A program made the position numbers and the translations under genes. Under the pieces are notes generated by a model. That model saw only the letters and a program-made list of their open reading frames with translations. It was not told where the DNA came from and did not search any database. Below, piece by piece: positions 17,857 to 26,617 of a stretch of DNA of 64,000 nt (position 1 is the first letter of the stretch; each line of letters starts with the position of its first letter). The DNA comes from Cytophagaceae bacterium (GTDB lineage Bacteria; Bacteroidota; Bacteroidia; Cytophagales; Cytophagaceae), in assembly GCA_025454925.1 (NCBI GenBank), contig JALONM010000007.1, positions 58,220-122,219 on the forward strand, given 5' to 3'.

Positions 17857-20016
17857 CTATAAATTTTTCAGAAAATAATCTGTCATTCTCTTATATAAAT
17901 GGTAACGTGTATATCCGCCGTAAATACTATGGTTGCGATTTGGGTAAATAAACATATCCACTTGTTTATTGGCTTGAATAAAAGCATCCTGAAGGGCATA
18001 GCTATGTTGCACATGCACATTATCATCGCCCGTACCATGAATCAACAATAAATTTCCTTTGAGTTTTGAAGCATAATTCAACACTGAGCTTGCCGCATAT
18101 CCTTCCGGATTTTTCCCTGGCGTATTCATGTACCGCTCTGTGTAAATATTATCATAAAACTTCCAGTCACTCACAGGCGCCACCGCGATGCCTGTTTTGA
18201 AATATGCGGACTCTTTTGTGAGGCACATGGTACTCAAATATCCTCCGAAACTCCAACCGAAAATTCCTATTCTGTTCGCATCAACATATTCCAGCGACGA
18301 CAATTGACGTGCCACTGCGGCCATGTCAGACGATTCCAGCACCCCGAGTTTTCCCTGTGTACATTTTTTAAATGCAGCCCCTTTGCCCCCCGTACCTCTG
18401 CCATCTACCGCCACAATGATGTATCCATGTTGTGCCAAAATTTGGTACCAGAAATAATTTGCTCCACCCCAACGATCGGTTACTGAGCGATGGCCGGGAC
18501 CACCATACACGGTAAGAATAACCGGGTACTTCTTTTCAGTTTTAAAATCGGCGGGAGTCAGCATCCAGGCATTCAATAGGAGTGAATCGGCGCGCATAGG
18601 CAACCAAGTCGCTTTCGGCAAAGCCGATAGGGTAGCCTCTAAAGCAGAGTTGTTCACCAACATTTTCCTTTGTGCTGTATGCGCCTGCACCATGTGCACT
18701 GTGGGGGGAGTGTGCAGGGTAGAATAAAATTCAAGGTAATATGAAAAGTCTGGTGCAAAGATTACATCCGTCCAACCTTTAGTTGCGCTTATTGGCCGTA
18801 TTGTTTTCTTTTTTAAGTCCAGACGGTAAACGGCTTGTCCGGTATTTTGATCTTTATTGGCGGAAAAATAAACGTATGATTTGGTTGCATCCAAGCCATA
18901 CAACTCCGCCACTTCCCAAGGGCCTTGTGTAAGGACGCGAGGCGCATTGCCTGCTTCCACCTTCCAGAGGTGCCGAAATCCACTGCGTTCGCTGGTAAAA
19001 ATGAAACTGGTAGAACGAGGATAAAATGCGATGTTATCGTTTATTTCCACATACGAATCATTTTGTTCTTCGTACATTTTCTCTGATTTTCCGGAGGGCC
19101 AGTGGTACCTGAAAATTTGAAGATGATTCTGGGTGCGGTTCAATTCAAAATATAGAAAATATGAAGGGTCTTGGGTAGCATATAACCGAGGAAAATAAAT
19201 ATCACGTCCATCAGAATCTGCGATCATTTTTTTGGTTCCAAGAGACAGCGAATAGGTCCATAGCTGAATGCTGGAATTGTCTTCACCTGCCCTGGGATAT
19301 TTAAACCGATAATCCTGGGGATATGAATCGTAGTAATATTGCAGGTTGTATTCTTTTACTTTTCTTTCATCAAATCGATACCAGGCCAGTGAACGTCCAT
19401 CCTGACTCCACACATAGGCTTTCGTAAATTCAAATTCTTCTTCATACACCCAATCGGCTGAACCATGGATTATTTCATTCACGGCGCCATCGCTGGTAAT
19501 GGCAGTTTCTTTGAAAGTAGAAAGATCAAGCACAAATAGATTGTTATTCCTGCAAAATGCAATAGACCTTCCATTGGGTGCGTAACTTAGGTTGGAGATT
19601 TTACCCAAACTAGTATCCGATATTAATCGCAATTCTTGCGTTTCTATTAAGTATAAATACGCCCAATATTTGCTGGATCTTCGATAAATTGGTTCTTCTT
19701 GCAACAAAAGAACAATGGATTGCGTATCAGGGCTTGGAATAAAACTTTCTGGCTGGATGTTTGTTAATTGAAGCCAGGGTTTTTTCTGGAGTGTAAAATC
19801 ATTTTTCCAAATAGTATAGATAGAATCCTGAAGGGTAGTGCTTAACAGACATGCTTGATTGGGGTGCCACTGAGTATCGTAGTAAGAAGTACTTCTATAG
19901 GTGCCTTTCAGCCACAAATCTTCTAAGGTAATATTCTGAGCGTAAAGAACCTGGATAGTGTTCGAATGTAAAAGAAAAACGAAAGCAGTAAATAAAAAGT
20001 AGTTAAAAGACTTCAT
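17857..20016 (-). CDS. Dipeptidyl peptidase IV-type serine peptidase (S9B)
   Basis: 719 residues with an N-terminal signal peptide (to about 26, ending LYAQ), so periplasmic or surface-bound. The N-terminal part is the eight-bladed propeller (DPPIV_N) with the substrate-binding glutamate pair in DWVYEEEF. The C-terminal alpha/beta hydrolase holds the triad Ser589 in GWSFGGY, Asp664 in HGTGDDNV and His696 in NRNHSIY. These enzymes remove Xaa-Pro dipeptides from peptide N-termini. It is single and divergent from the lipoprotein gene at 20,133. Confidence 0.93.
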   Translation of the reverse strand: MKSFNYFLFTAFVFLLHSNTIQVLYAQNITLEDLWLKGTYRSTSYYDTQWHPNQACLLSTTLQDSIYTIWKNDFTLQKKPWLQLTNIQPESFIPSPDTQSIVLLLQEEPIYRRSSKYWAYLYLIETQELRLISDTSLGKISNLSYAPNGRSIAFCRNNNLFVLDLSTFKETAITSDGAVNEIIHGSADWVYEEEFEFTKAYVWSQDGRSLAWYRFDERKVKEYNLQYYYDSYPQDYRFKYPRAGEDNSSIQLWTYSLSLGTKKMIADSDGRDIYFPRLYATQDPSYFLYFELNRTQNHLQIFRYHWPSGKSEKMYEEQNDSYVEINDNIAFYPRSTSFIFTSERSGFRHLWKVEAGNAPRVLTQGPWEVAELYGLDATKSYVYFSANKDQNTGQAVYRLDLKKKTIRPISATKGWTDVIFAPDFSYYLEFYSTLHTPPTVHMVQAHTAQRKMLVNNSALEATLSALPKATWLPMRADSLLLNAWMLTPADFKTEKKYPVILTVYGGPGHRSVTDRWGGANYFWYQILAQHGYIIVAVDGRGTGGKGAAFKKCTQGKLGVLESSDMAAVARQLSSLEYVDANRIGIFGWSFGGYLSTMCLTKESAYFKTGIAVAPVSDWKFYDNIYTERYMNTPGKNPEGYAASSVLNYASKLKGNLLLIHGTGDDNVHVQHSYALQDAFIQANKQVDMFIYPNRNHSIYGGYTRYHLYKRMTDYFLKNL

Positions 20017-20054
20017 GACAACGAAAAAGCTAGATGCGAATTATTCAGTTTTTT

Positions 20055-20087
20055 TTGGCTAATTCAAACACTTTTGCACTATATTTG
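20055..20087 (+). promoter_or_regulatory. Bacteroidota-type promoter of the lipoprotein gene
   Basis: TTG (20,055-20,057), a 22-base spacer and a perfect TATATTTG (20,080-20,087). The start would be near 20,094, leaving a leader of about 40 bases before ATG 20,133. Confidence 0.6.
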
Positions 20088-20132
20088 ATAACACTAGAAA
20101 ATTAACAAAACAATATAACAACGTTCAATTTT

Positions 20133-21191
20133 ATGAGAAAATTCAATCACTATCTTTCCATCAGTGCTTTGGCAGTGCTGGTAGCATTTTCTTCCTGTAA
20201 GAAAGATGAAACTGAAGAAACACCTAAAACTTGTGCAGACGAAGTATATCCTACTACAACAGGTACTTCTACTGTTGCTTTCAAAAATTTTCCATCGGGT
20301 ACTGCAACCGTGAAAGCTGGCGATATCATTGCGATTGCTGTTGACATTACAAAAAGTACAGCCAATGGCGCCAAAAGACCTCAGAAATTGAGAGTATACG
20401 AAACTGAATGCGATAAAGCGAAAGGAGATCTTAAATTTTTTGCTGGCCAACCCAAAACCAACAATGCAGGTGATGAAATTGACCTGGCTAACACCGATGA
20501 TCCACAAACCAGAACTATTACCTATACAGTTCCTACAGGAAAATCACCAATCTATTTGAACTTTGAAGTAGACGAGAGTGGTGGAGCTTATACCTACAAG
20601 CAATTAGTACTAAATGTATCTGGTTCAGGAATCGTTGACACCCACACTGGAATAACATTAGGTGGGCAGAGTAATACCGCTAATGGCTCTCGTATGAGTT
20701 CAGCATTAGGATATGTGTACAAAGCTTGTGAAATACCTCAGAACTTAGACTACATTGACATAGTTTATGCAGTTTCTTTGAACGGTACTAATAAGTCATA
20801 CCTATGCTCTAACCCAGCAAGATCTACGGCTGCGACTAATGCCGATAATAACACATCCATCTTTGGCGGGCTTTCATTTACAGCAAACTATTCCTCTACC
20901 TGCCAAGATGATAATGGCCTTGAAACTGGCAGTTATAGCACCGGTGGAGGGAAAGCTACTTACTTCAAATTGCATACAGCAAATGATTTCGATACTGCTG
21001 ATAATACTACACTTACCAATTTAACAGTTAGTACTTCAGATAATCAGTACGTTGAAATAACTTCTACTTCCACTAATAATGTATTTGAGTTCAGAAATGA
21101 AAATGGTAAAAAAGGTCTTATACGCATTAACAGTGGTACATTAAATAACACATCAACTACTATCAATGTTGACGTAAAAGTACAGCGTTAA
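20133..21191 (+). CDS. Unknown secreted lipoprotein
   Basis: 352 residues. A short signal peptide ends in a lipobox, AVLVAFSSC, so Cys23 should be lipidated; the next residues KKDETEE are charged and the mature protein is probably anchored in the outer membrane. The body is rich in Thr, Ser and Asn and looks all-beta, perhaps two Ig-like domains (about 45-165 and 170-350). I recognise no family and no catalytic motif. It has its own promoter and terminator, so it is monocistronic. Confidence 0.7.
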   Translation: MRKFNHYLSISALAVLVAFSSCKKDETEETPKTCADEVYPTTTGTSTVAFKNFPSGTATVKAGDIIAIAVDITKSTANGAKRPQKLRVYETECDKAKGDLKFFAGQPKTNNAGDEIDLANTDDPQTRTITYTVPTGKSPIYLNFEVDESGGAYTYKQLVLNVSGSGIVDTHTGITLGGQSNTANGSRMSSALGYVYKACEIPQNLDYIDIVYAVSLNGTNKSYLCSNPARSTAATNADNNTSIFGGLSFTANYSSTCQDDNGLETGSYSTGGGKATYFKLHTANDFDTADNTTLTNLTVSTSDNQYVEITSTSTNNVFEFRNENGKKGLIRINSGTLNNTSTTINVDVKVQR

Positions 21192-21210
21192 TAGTAATCC
21201 TATTCTTTTT

Positions 21211-21243
21211 AAAAAAGGGTCCCGCCTAAGTGGGACCCTTTTT
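21211..21243 (+). terminator. Intrinsic terminator of the lipoprotein gene
   Basis: Stem AAAAAGGGTCCC / GGGACCCTTTTT around an eight-base loop (GCCTAAGT) with flanking A and T runs, 20 bases after the stop codon. Confidence 0.9.
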
Positions 21244-21367
21244 ATTTTCCCAGCCCGGTATCTATAAAAGATTTTCAAACTTTTTTCAATTCTCCGGTTA
21301 CCATCCCTTCTTTCCCTGTATATATCTTCAGATAACACAATTATTCATAACCTGTTTAAATTTCTTG

Positions 21368-21408
21368 AATGAGTCTCGGGCAGAAGGCACGGGACTCATT
21401 TGTTTTTT
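21368..21408 (+). terminator. Second terminator, no gene in front of it
   Basis: An 11-bp stem, AATGAGTCTCG (21,368-21,378) with CGGGACTCATT (21,390-21,400), including one G-U pair, then TGTTTTTT. It lies 125 bases after the lipoprotein terminator. It is either a back-up terminator or the end of a small untranslated RNA of roughly 100 bases. Confidence 0.65.
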
Positions 21409-21608
21409 AGTCCTCTGGTAAACAAGGAATTACAGTTAACGCAAAACATACCTTTCCGCACACTTCTAAATCACCCCTTCGATGTAATCAAAAAAATATT
21501 GATTAAATACCATTTTAGTGCTAATTTTTCAATAGAATTTCTTCTCTTGAAAAACGACTCATAAATTCAAGGGCTTCAGAAGGAATCGAATAAAAGAAAT
21601 TCTTTTCG

Positions 21609-21680
21609 CAGTACATGATTTTCTATATCGGTATTACCGGCCATGAATCTACGATCTATGACTTCCCAATGCTTTGCTTC
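21609..21680 (-). repeat. Dispersed repeat copy B (diverged)
   Basis: Read on the minus strand it matches the right-end copy (63,921-64,000): GAAGCAAAGC, then TCATAGATCGTAGATTCATG, then GCCGGTAAT-CCGA-TAGAAAATCA. The palindromic core is degraded by two changes. Unlike copy A, the similarity continues for over 30 bases beyond the palindrome. Confidence 0.65.
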
Positions 21681-21834
21681 ATATCTATGAAGAAAAGACG
21701 ATTTACGTTTCATTACGGCGCTGGCCTTTGCATCAACGATTGGCTTATATTTCGATAAGATTCGGCTGCAACTACCCTCCCAAAAAGCTTTTGTTGTGAA
21801 TCATCCACCAACTTGGTACCTTCATCCTTCGTAA

Positions 21835-22318
<484 letters not shown>

Positions 22319-22352
22319 AATACGGCAGAAAAAGGACGGAAGGTAAAATCTG

Positions 22353-23579
22353 CTATTCATCAATAATAAAAGCGGTGAAAATACAAACGATGGTGGCACA
22401 AATAGCAATGATGCCAATCAAGTCGAAGTTGTACAACATTCCTTCTTCATGATAAATAAGATAGCCCGCACAGATCGTACCCAAACTTCCTGTGAAGAGC
22501 TGGAACGAAGAATTCAAACTGATAAATCTCCCGCGGATATTTTCGTTAAAACGTTCGTTGATCAAGGCCATTCCCGAAACGTGCCTTCCGGTAGAAAACA
22601 TAAAAAACATAGCCGATACAACAATCACTAATACTTTATTTTCCAGTGGAAAAATAGTCAACAGGATGATTGGAATGATGGATAAAAAATTAAGCCAAAG
22701 AAATACATTTTGCCTGCCGAACTTGTCCGACATCAAACCCGCCATGGGTGCGGTAATGAAAGAGGATAAGCCGCCCAGGAAGAAGAGATAACTGATTTCC
22801 TGTTGAATGAAATTATAATTGAACGTTACGAACGTAGGTAAAAAAGGAAGAATAGTAAATCCTCCGGCAAAGGTTAGCAAGCTCATAAACACCAATGGCC
22901 AAATGAATTTTGCATTGATGACCGTAGACCACACACGTTTGGAACTTGAATTGAACTCCAAGTGCTTACTAAGTTTTGGCAAGACCATTAGTCCTACCAG
23001 TAGCATAAGCAACTCCAGCGGAAGCAGCACCATGAAAGGTGTTTTCCAGGAGCCGTAGGAAACGAGGAAAATGGCAAGCGGCACCCCCACAATAGACGCT
23101 ACTGCATTTGCAGAAAGCACAAAACTAGTGGCTCTTCCGATTTTAGAGCGCGAAACAGCATCGCCGATAATGGTCATGATGATGGAAGTAAGCACGCCAC
23201 CAAATGCCCCGGAGAAGACCCGCGCCAACAACAAAGTATTGTAATTTTCAGCTGTGATGGTGATAATGGGTCCTAGCGAAAAACCCAGGTAACAAATTAA
23301 AATGGAACGTTTGCGTTCAAAACGATCGATAAAAAAAGAAGCCAATAAACCAGAGATGGCGGCAGAAATGGTGTACGTGGAAATGAGATAACTGAATTCC
23401 TGAGGACCAATGCTGAGCGATGCCATAAGATGCGAACCCAGGGGCATCATAAGAATATAATCGACAATAAAGGTAAACTGCATGACTGCCAATATGCTTA
23501 AGAACATCACCTCGCGGCTTGTCCAGCGTTCTTGTGCCATGGTATCCTGGGAGATACTGGTAGTGAGACCTGCAGACAT
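22353..23579 (-). CDS. MFS transporter, DHA1-like
   Basis: 408 residues with about 12 hydrophobic helices. The MFS loop signature is recognisable as FFIDRFERKRSIL between helices 2 and 3, and MSDKFGRQNVF repeats it in the second half. Motif C-like SANAVASIVGVPLAIFL in helix 5 points to a drug:H+ antiporter-type exporter (DHA1) rather than a sugar importer. A second possible start is Met14 (MAQERW). It lies 10 bases behind the PD40/TPR gene and is the last gene of the 39,911-22,353 operon. A link to the adhesin system is not evident, and it may simply have joined the transcript. Confidence 0.8.
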   Translation of the reverse strand: MSAGLTTSISQDTMAQERWTSREVMFLSILAVMQFTFIVDYILMMPLGSHLMASLSIGPQEFSYLISTYTISAAISGLLASFFIDRFERKRSILICYLGFSLGPIITITAENYNTLLLARVFSGAFGGVLTSIIMTIIGDAVSRSKIGRATSFVLSANAVASIVGVPLAIFLVSYGSWKTPFMVLLPLELLMLLVGLMVLPKLSKHLEFNSSSKRVWSTVINAKFIWPLVFMSLLTFAGGFTILPFLPTFVTFNYNFIQQEISYLFFLGGLSSFITAPMAGLMSDKFGRQNVFLWLNFLSIIPIILLTIFPLENKVLVIVVSAMFFMFSTGRHVSGMALINERFNENIRGRFISLNSSFQLFTGSLGTICAGYLIYHEEGMLYNFDLIGIIAICATIVCIFTAFIIDE

Positions 23580-23589
23580 AGAAAGTATT

Positions 23590-25590
23590 TTATTTCAGAA
23601 TAATAGTAATAGACTTATTTTCTTGTAATTCTTCTATAGGCATGATTTCACTTTCGCGGTCGTTGCAAAACGTACGAATGGAATACCTAAAAACATTGCG
23701 CAGGTCTAATAAGCAGTTTCCTTGTTTATCTGTTTGCTTTAACTGGATTTCACCGGTAGTATGGTTTTTTACTTCTACTTCTGCTTCCTCCAGATAAAAA
23801 CCTGTTACCTGATCTTTTACGGAAATAGACATGCTAGGTTTGACAAAGGGCTTTGAAATTACATCGATTACAGTCACAAACGCACCACGCTTTTTAGGTA
23901 AATCTTTTACCAAACTCCAGCCTAATAAGGTATCATTTTCAGCAACAATGGAATAAGAAAAATCAGGGTCCACCTCTGCAAAAAATTCCCCATCATTATT
24001 CGTGAGCGTCTGATCGGATTCCTGGTTATGTGTATTTAAAATCATTACCGGGCAATTGGGAATAGGCCTTGCATCGGGTCTACGAACCACCCCTCGGATA
24101 AAAACTTTATTTCTTCGTTCCAGGCGCACACCAAAACTCATTTCCCTACGAGGCTTAGCTGGCATGGTAATCGTCGTATCCCTCGTTTTATAGCCAGGAA
24201 TTTCAAAGGTAAGTTTATAGCTTTTCCCAGGCTGCAAATTTTGTAACCATTCCCCTTTGGCACCGGCAAAAGTGGTTTGCACTGCTGATCCGTTATCGAA
24301 CAATACTTTTACATTGGCAATACCTGCCTGGTTAAAAACTTCGGAGAATTTTACACGAACCGGTTGAAATTGCGCTTTGAATTCATAGATATCATCTTTC
24401 CCTTTCCCTCCTTCTCGATTGCTGCAGAAATAGCCCACATCAAAACGCTTAAAATAAATCCCAAAATCATCAGCTCCTGAGTTGATAGGATAGCCCAGAT
24501 TTTTAATCATGCTTGTTCCATTCAACTCATAAGAGTAAATATCCAATCCTCCCAATCCCATGAGTCCATCGGATGCAAAATACAATACTCCTTGCATTAC
24601 ATACGGAAACATTTCATTTCCTTCTGTATTTACCGAAGGGCCGACATTTAGCGGGGTTCCCCATTTACCATGGCGCAATTGCGATTTGTAAATATCTGTT
24701 CCGCCAATGCCGCCTGGCATGTCCGAAACAAAATACAAGCACGAATCTTCTTCGGAAAAATATGGATGACTGGAAGAATATTGATTGGAGACAATGTGCA
24801 ATTTGTGAATATTGGTCCATTCTTTATTTTTGAATTCGGCCGAATACAGATTTAGCTGTTTGGTTTTTGCATCTGTACGAGTGAAAATAATTTGCTTTCC
24901 CTTTTTCAAAAAACAATAGGGCCCTTCGTGATACCTGGAACTCAATTTAGGACTGAACAAGGCCGGTTCACCTTTATGTCCCATAGCACCTACTGTATAT
25001 AGTTCGAGAAAGGCTTGTGATTCATGCGTCGTATGTTGCACCATCTGAAACACCGGACGATTGCTTAAAAATATAAAACTTGCCCCTACTACCGAAGGAC
25101 TGAATTCATCGTGTTCTGAATTAATAGGCAAATTAGAAATAGAGTATGAAAGCGAATCGTTCAGCATTTTATTCTTATGCTTGATGGAATTGATTTTATG
25201 CGCGGTTCTGCTATCGGAAGGATTAGAATTCCGGAATGCTTTAAACCATTTTTCAGCCTCGCTGGATTTACCTGTTGCGTGCAAGGCATCTCCGATTTGC
25301 ATCATATCATTGTCGTTGAGCAAGGCAGTATCTTTCACACTGAGATACCATTCCAGCGCTTCCCTTTTTTTGCCTGCCATATAATAGATTCGTGCCGTTT
25401 GAGCTCTGCTCCAGGCATCAGAAGGATTTCGTTGGGAGCGTAATTGATAATGAAAAAGTGCTTGTGCATAATCGCCTTTAAAATATGCCCGGTCGCCCAG
25501 GGAGCCATGAGAGCGAAAAGCATCCAGAAAACTCTGCCCCAATACAGACATTGAAAAGAAAATAAAAAATAGTATGAATATTCTTTTCAT
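23590..25590 (-). CDS. TPR/PD40 envelope protein with regulatory-like beta domains (PorE-like without OmpA domain)
   Basis: 666 residues, signal peptide to about 19 (SVLGQ). A TPR region (about 28-120: AYFKGDYAQALFHYQL, then ALEWYLSVKD) is followed by a WD40-like PD40 propeller (about 160-400, with DMPGGIGGTDIYKS, SDGLMGLGGLDIYSY and SNREGGKGKDDIYEF). Next come carboxypeptidase-regulatory-like Ig domains (about 405-660). This is the architecture of PorE and related T9SS envelope proteins, but the C-terminal OmpA peptidoglycan-binding domain is absent. It begins one base after the PorP/SprF stop. I infer a periplasmic accessory of the surface adhesin encoded at the head of this operon. Confidence 0.75.
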   Translation of the reverse strand: MKRIFILFFIFFSMSVLGQSFLDAFRSHGSLGDRAYFKGDYAQALFHYQLRSQRNPSDAWSRAQTARIYYMAGKKREALEWYLSVKDTALLNDNDMMQIGDALHATGKSSEAEKWFKAFRNSNPSDSRTAHKINSIKHKNKMLNDSLSYSISNLPINSEHDEFSPSVVGASFIFLSNRPVFQMVQHTTHESQAFLELYTVGAMGHKGEPALFSPKLSSRYHEGPYCFLKKGKQIIFTRTDAKTKQLNLYSAEFKNKEWTNIHKLHIVSNQYSSSHPYFSEEDSCLYFVSDMPGGIGGTDIYKSQLRHGKWGTPLNVGPSVNTEGNEMFPYVMQGVLYFASDGLMGLGGLDIYSYELNGTSMIKNLGYPINSGADDFGIYFKRFDVGYFCSNREGGKGKDDIYEFKAQFQPVRVKFSEVFNQAGIANVKVLFDNGSAVQTTFAGAKGEWLQNLQPGKSYKLTFEIPGYKTRDTTITMPAKPRREMSFGVRLERRNKVFIRGVVRRPDARPIPNCPVMILNTHNQESDQTLTNNDGEFFAEVDPDFSYSIVAENDTLLGWSLVKDLPKKRGAFVTVIDVISKPFVKPSMSISVKDQVTGFYLEEAEVEVKNHTTGEIQLKQTDKQGNCLLDLRNVFRYSIRTFCNDRESEIMPIEELQENKSITIILK

Positions 25591-25591
25591 G

Positions 25592-26491
25592 CTAAAAGTA
25601 CCGGGGCGAAACTACCTCCTGATTTTTAAACTGAAACTTCTGATTGATCATAATTTCGTGCGATACGAAATTTCTGTATCGTGTAATTCCTGTGTTTACG
25701 TCGAGGGCATAGCCAAAGTCAAGATTATGGTTTAACTTTAATTGAGTCAGAAAAACCCAGGCCCCGGAGCTACGGAAGGTTGCGCCCATCCAGATTACTT
25801 CTTTCAACAAAATATTCATTCCGAGGTCGGCTTGCATGCGTGCTTTTTCGGTACCGCGCAGCAATAGCGTAGGCTTGATTTTTACATCGTATTGAGAAAG
25901 CAAAAGCGCTCCTGCAGAAAAAAAATATTGTCGTCTAAAATACAAGCCGGAACTGGAAGGTTTAAAAAAATTTCTATGCAAATGCATGGCCGCAGCGCCT
26001 AGAAAAAATTTCTGATTGTGTAAATATAAACCCGACGCAAAATCCGGTACAAAACGGGAGACGTTTTCTGTAAATACTGGATCCGACATTTCTTGCCGGG
26101 TAAGACTTAAATTATCGATGTTGTATTGTATGAATCCAGCCTGCAGACCTCCGGAAATAAACGTGGACTCCTGGAGCTTGATGCGATGGGCAAAAACCCC
26201 ATTTACTCCTGTTTGACGATTTACTCCCCAGGATTCATTGAACAAGCTAAGCCCTACGGCACTTGAAAAATTTGGGAGCGGTGTATGAGCGGAGAGTTGC
26301 ACCGAAGCGGGAGAACCGTCGATGCCCATCCATTGCTTCTTGTACCAAAGATTGGCATTAAGACATTCCCGGTATCCGGCATACGCGGGATTGATGCTGA
26401 GCCCGTTAAAAAGATAACTGGAATAAAGGGCTTCGGTTTGAGCGTAGCATCCCTGATATGCCAACAAGATTCCACAGAAAAGCCATTTCAT
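25592..26491 (-). CDS. PorP/SprF family type IX secretion outer-membrane protein
   Basis: The frame opens at 26,602, but Met at 26,491 (MKWLFCGILLAYQGCYAQ) starts a normal signal peptide while the 37 residues before it are hydrophilic; Met at 26,527 is the third choice. The mature protein begins with the family hallmark YSSYLFNGLSINPAYAGYRE and continues with KKQWMGIDGSPASVQLSAHT, then an outer-membrane beta-barrel (about 300 residues, typical length). PorP/SprF proteins work with T9SS cargo that has a type B sorting domain, helping its secretion or anchoring. That fits the type-B giant protein two genes upstream in the same operon. Confidence 0.88.
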   Translation of the reverse strand: MKWLFCGILLAYQGCYAQTEALYSSYLFNGLSINPAYAGYRECLNANLWYKKQWMGIDGSPASVQLSAHTPLPNFSSAVGLSLFNESWGVNRQTGVNGVFAHRIKLQESTFISGGLQAGFIQYNIDNLSLTRQEMSDPVFTENVSRFVPDFASGLYLHNQKFFLGAAAMHLHRNFFKPSSSGLYFRRQYFFSAGALLLSQYDVKIKPTLLLRGTEKARMQADLGMNILLKEVIWMGATFRSSGAWVFLTQLKLNHNLDFGYALDVNTGITRYRNFVSHEIMINQKFQFKNQEVVSPRYF

Positions 26492-26617
26492 CCATTGTAC
26501 CAAGTATTCATCTTTCCACGCTTTCATCTTGCCTGTTTGCCGTTGAATTCGTACTGCATGCTCATCCTCGATAAAGAATTGCCTTTGCAAGCAGCTACTC
26601 ATGTACCTTTCCGGTAT

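Noticed and set aside
22353..23579. MFS gene as a dedicated part of the adhesin system
   Set aside because: It is the last gene and is close by, but MFS exporters are unrelated to T9SS; proximity alone does not support a function.
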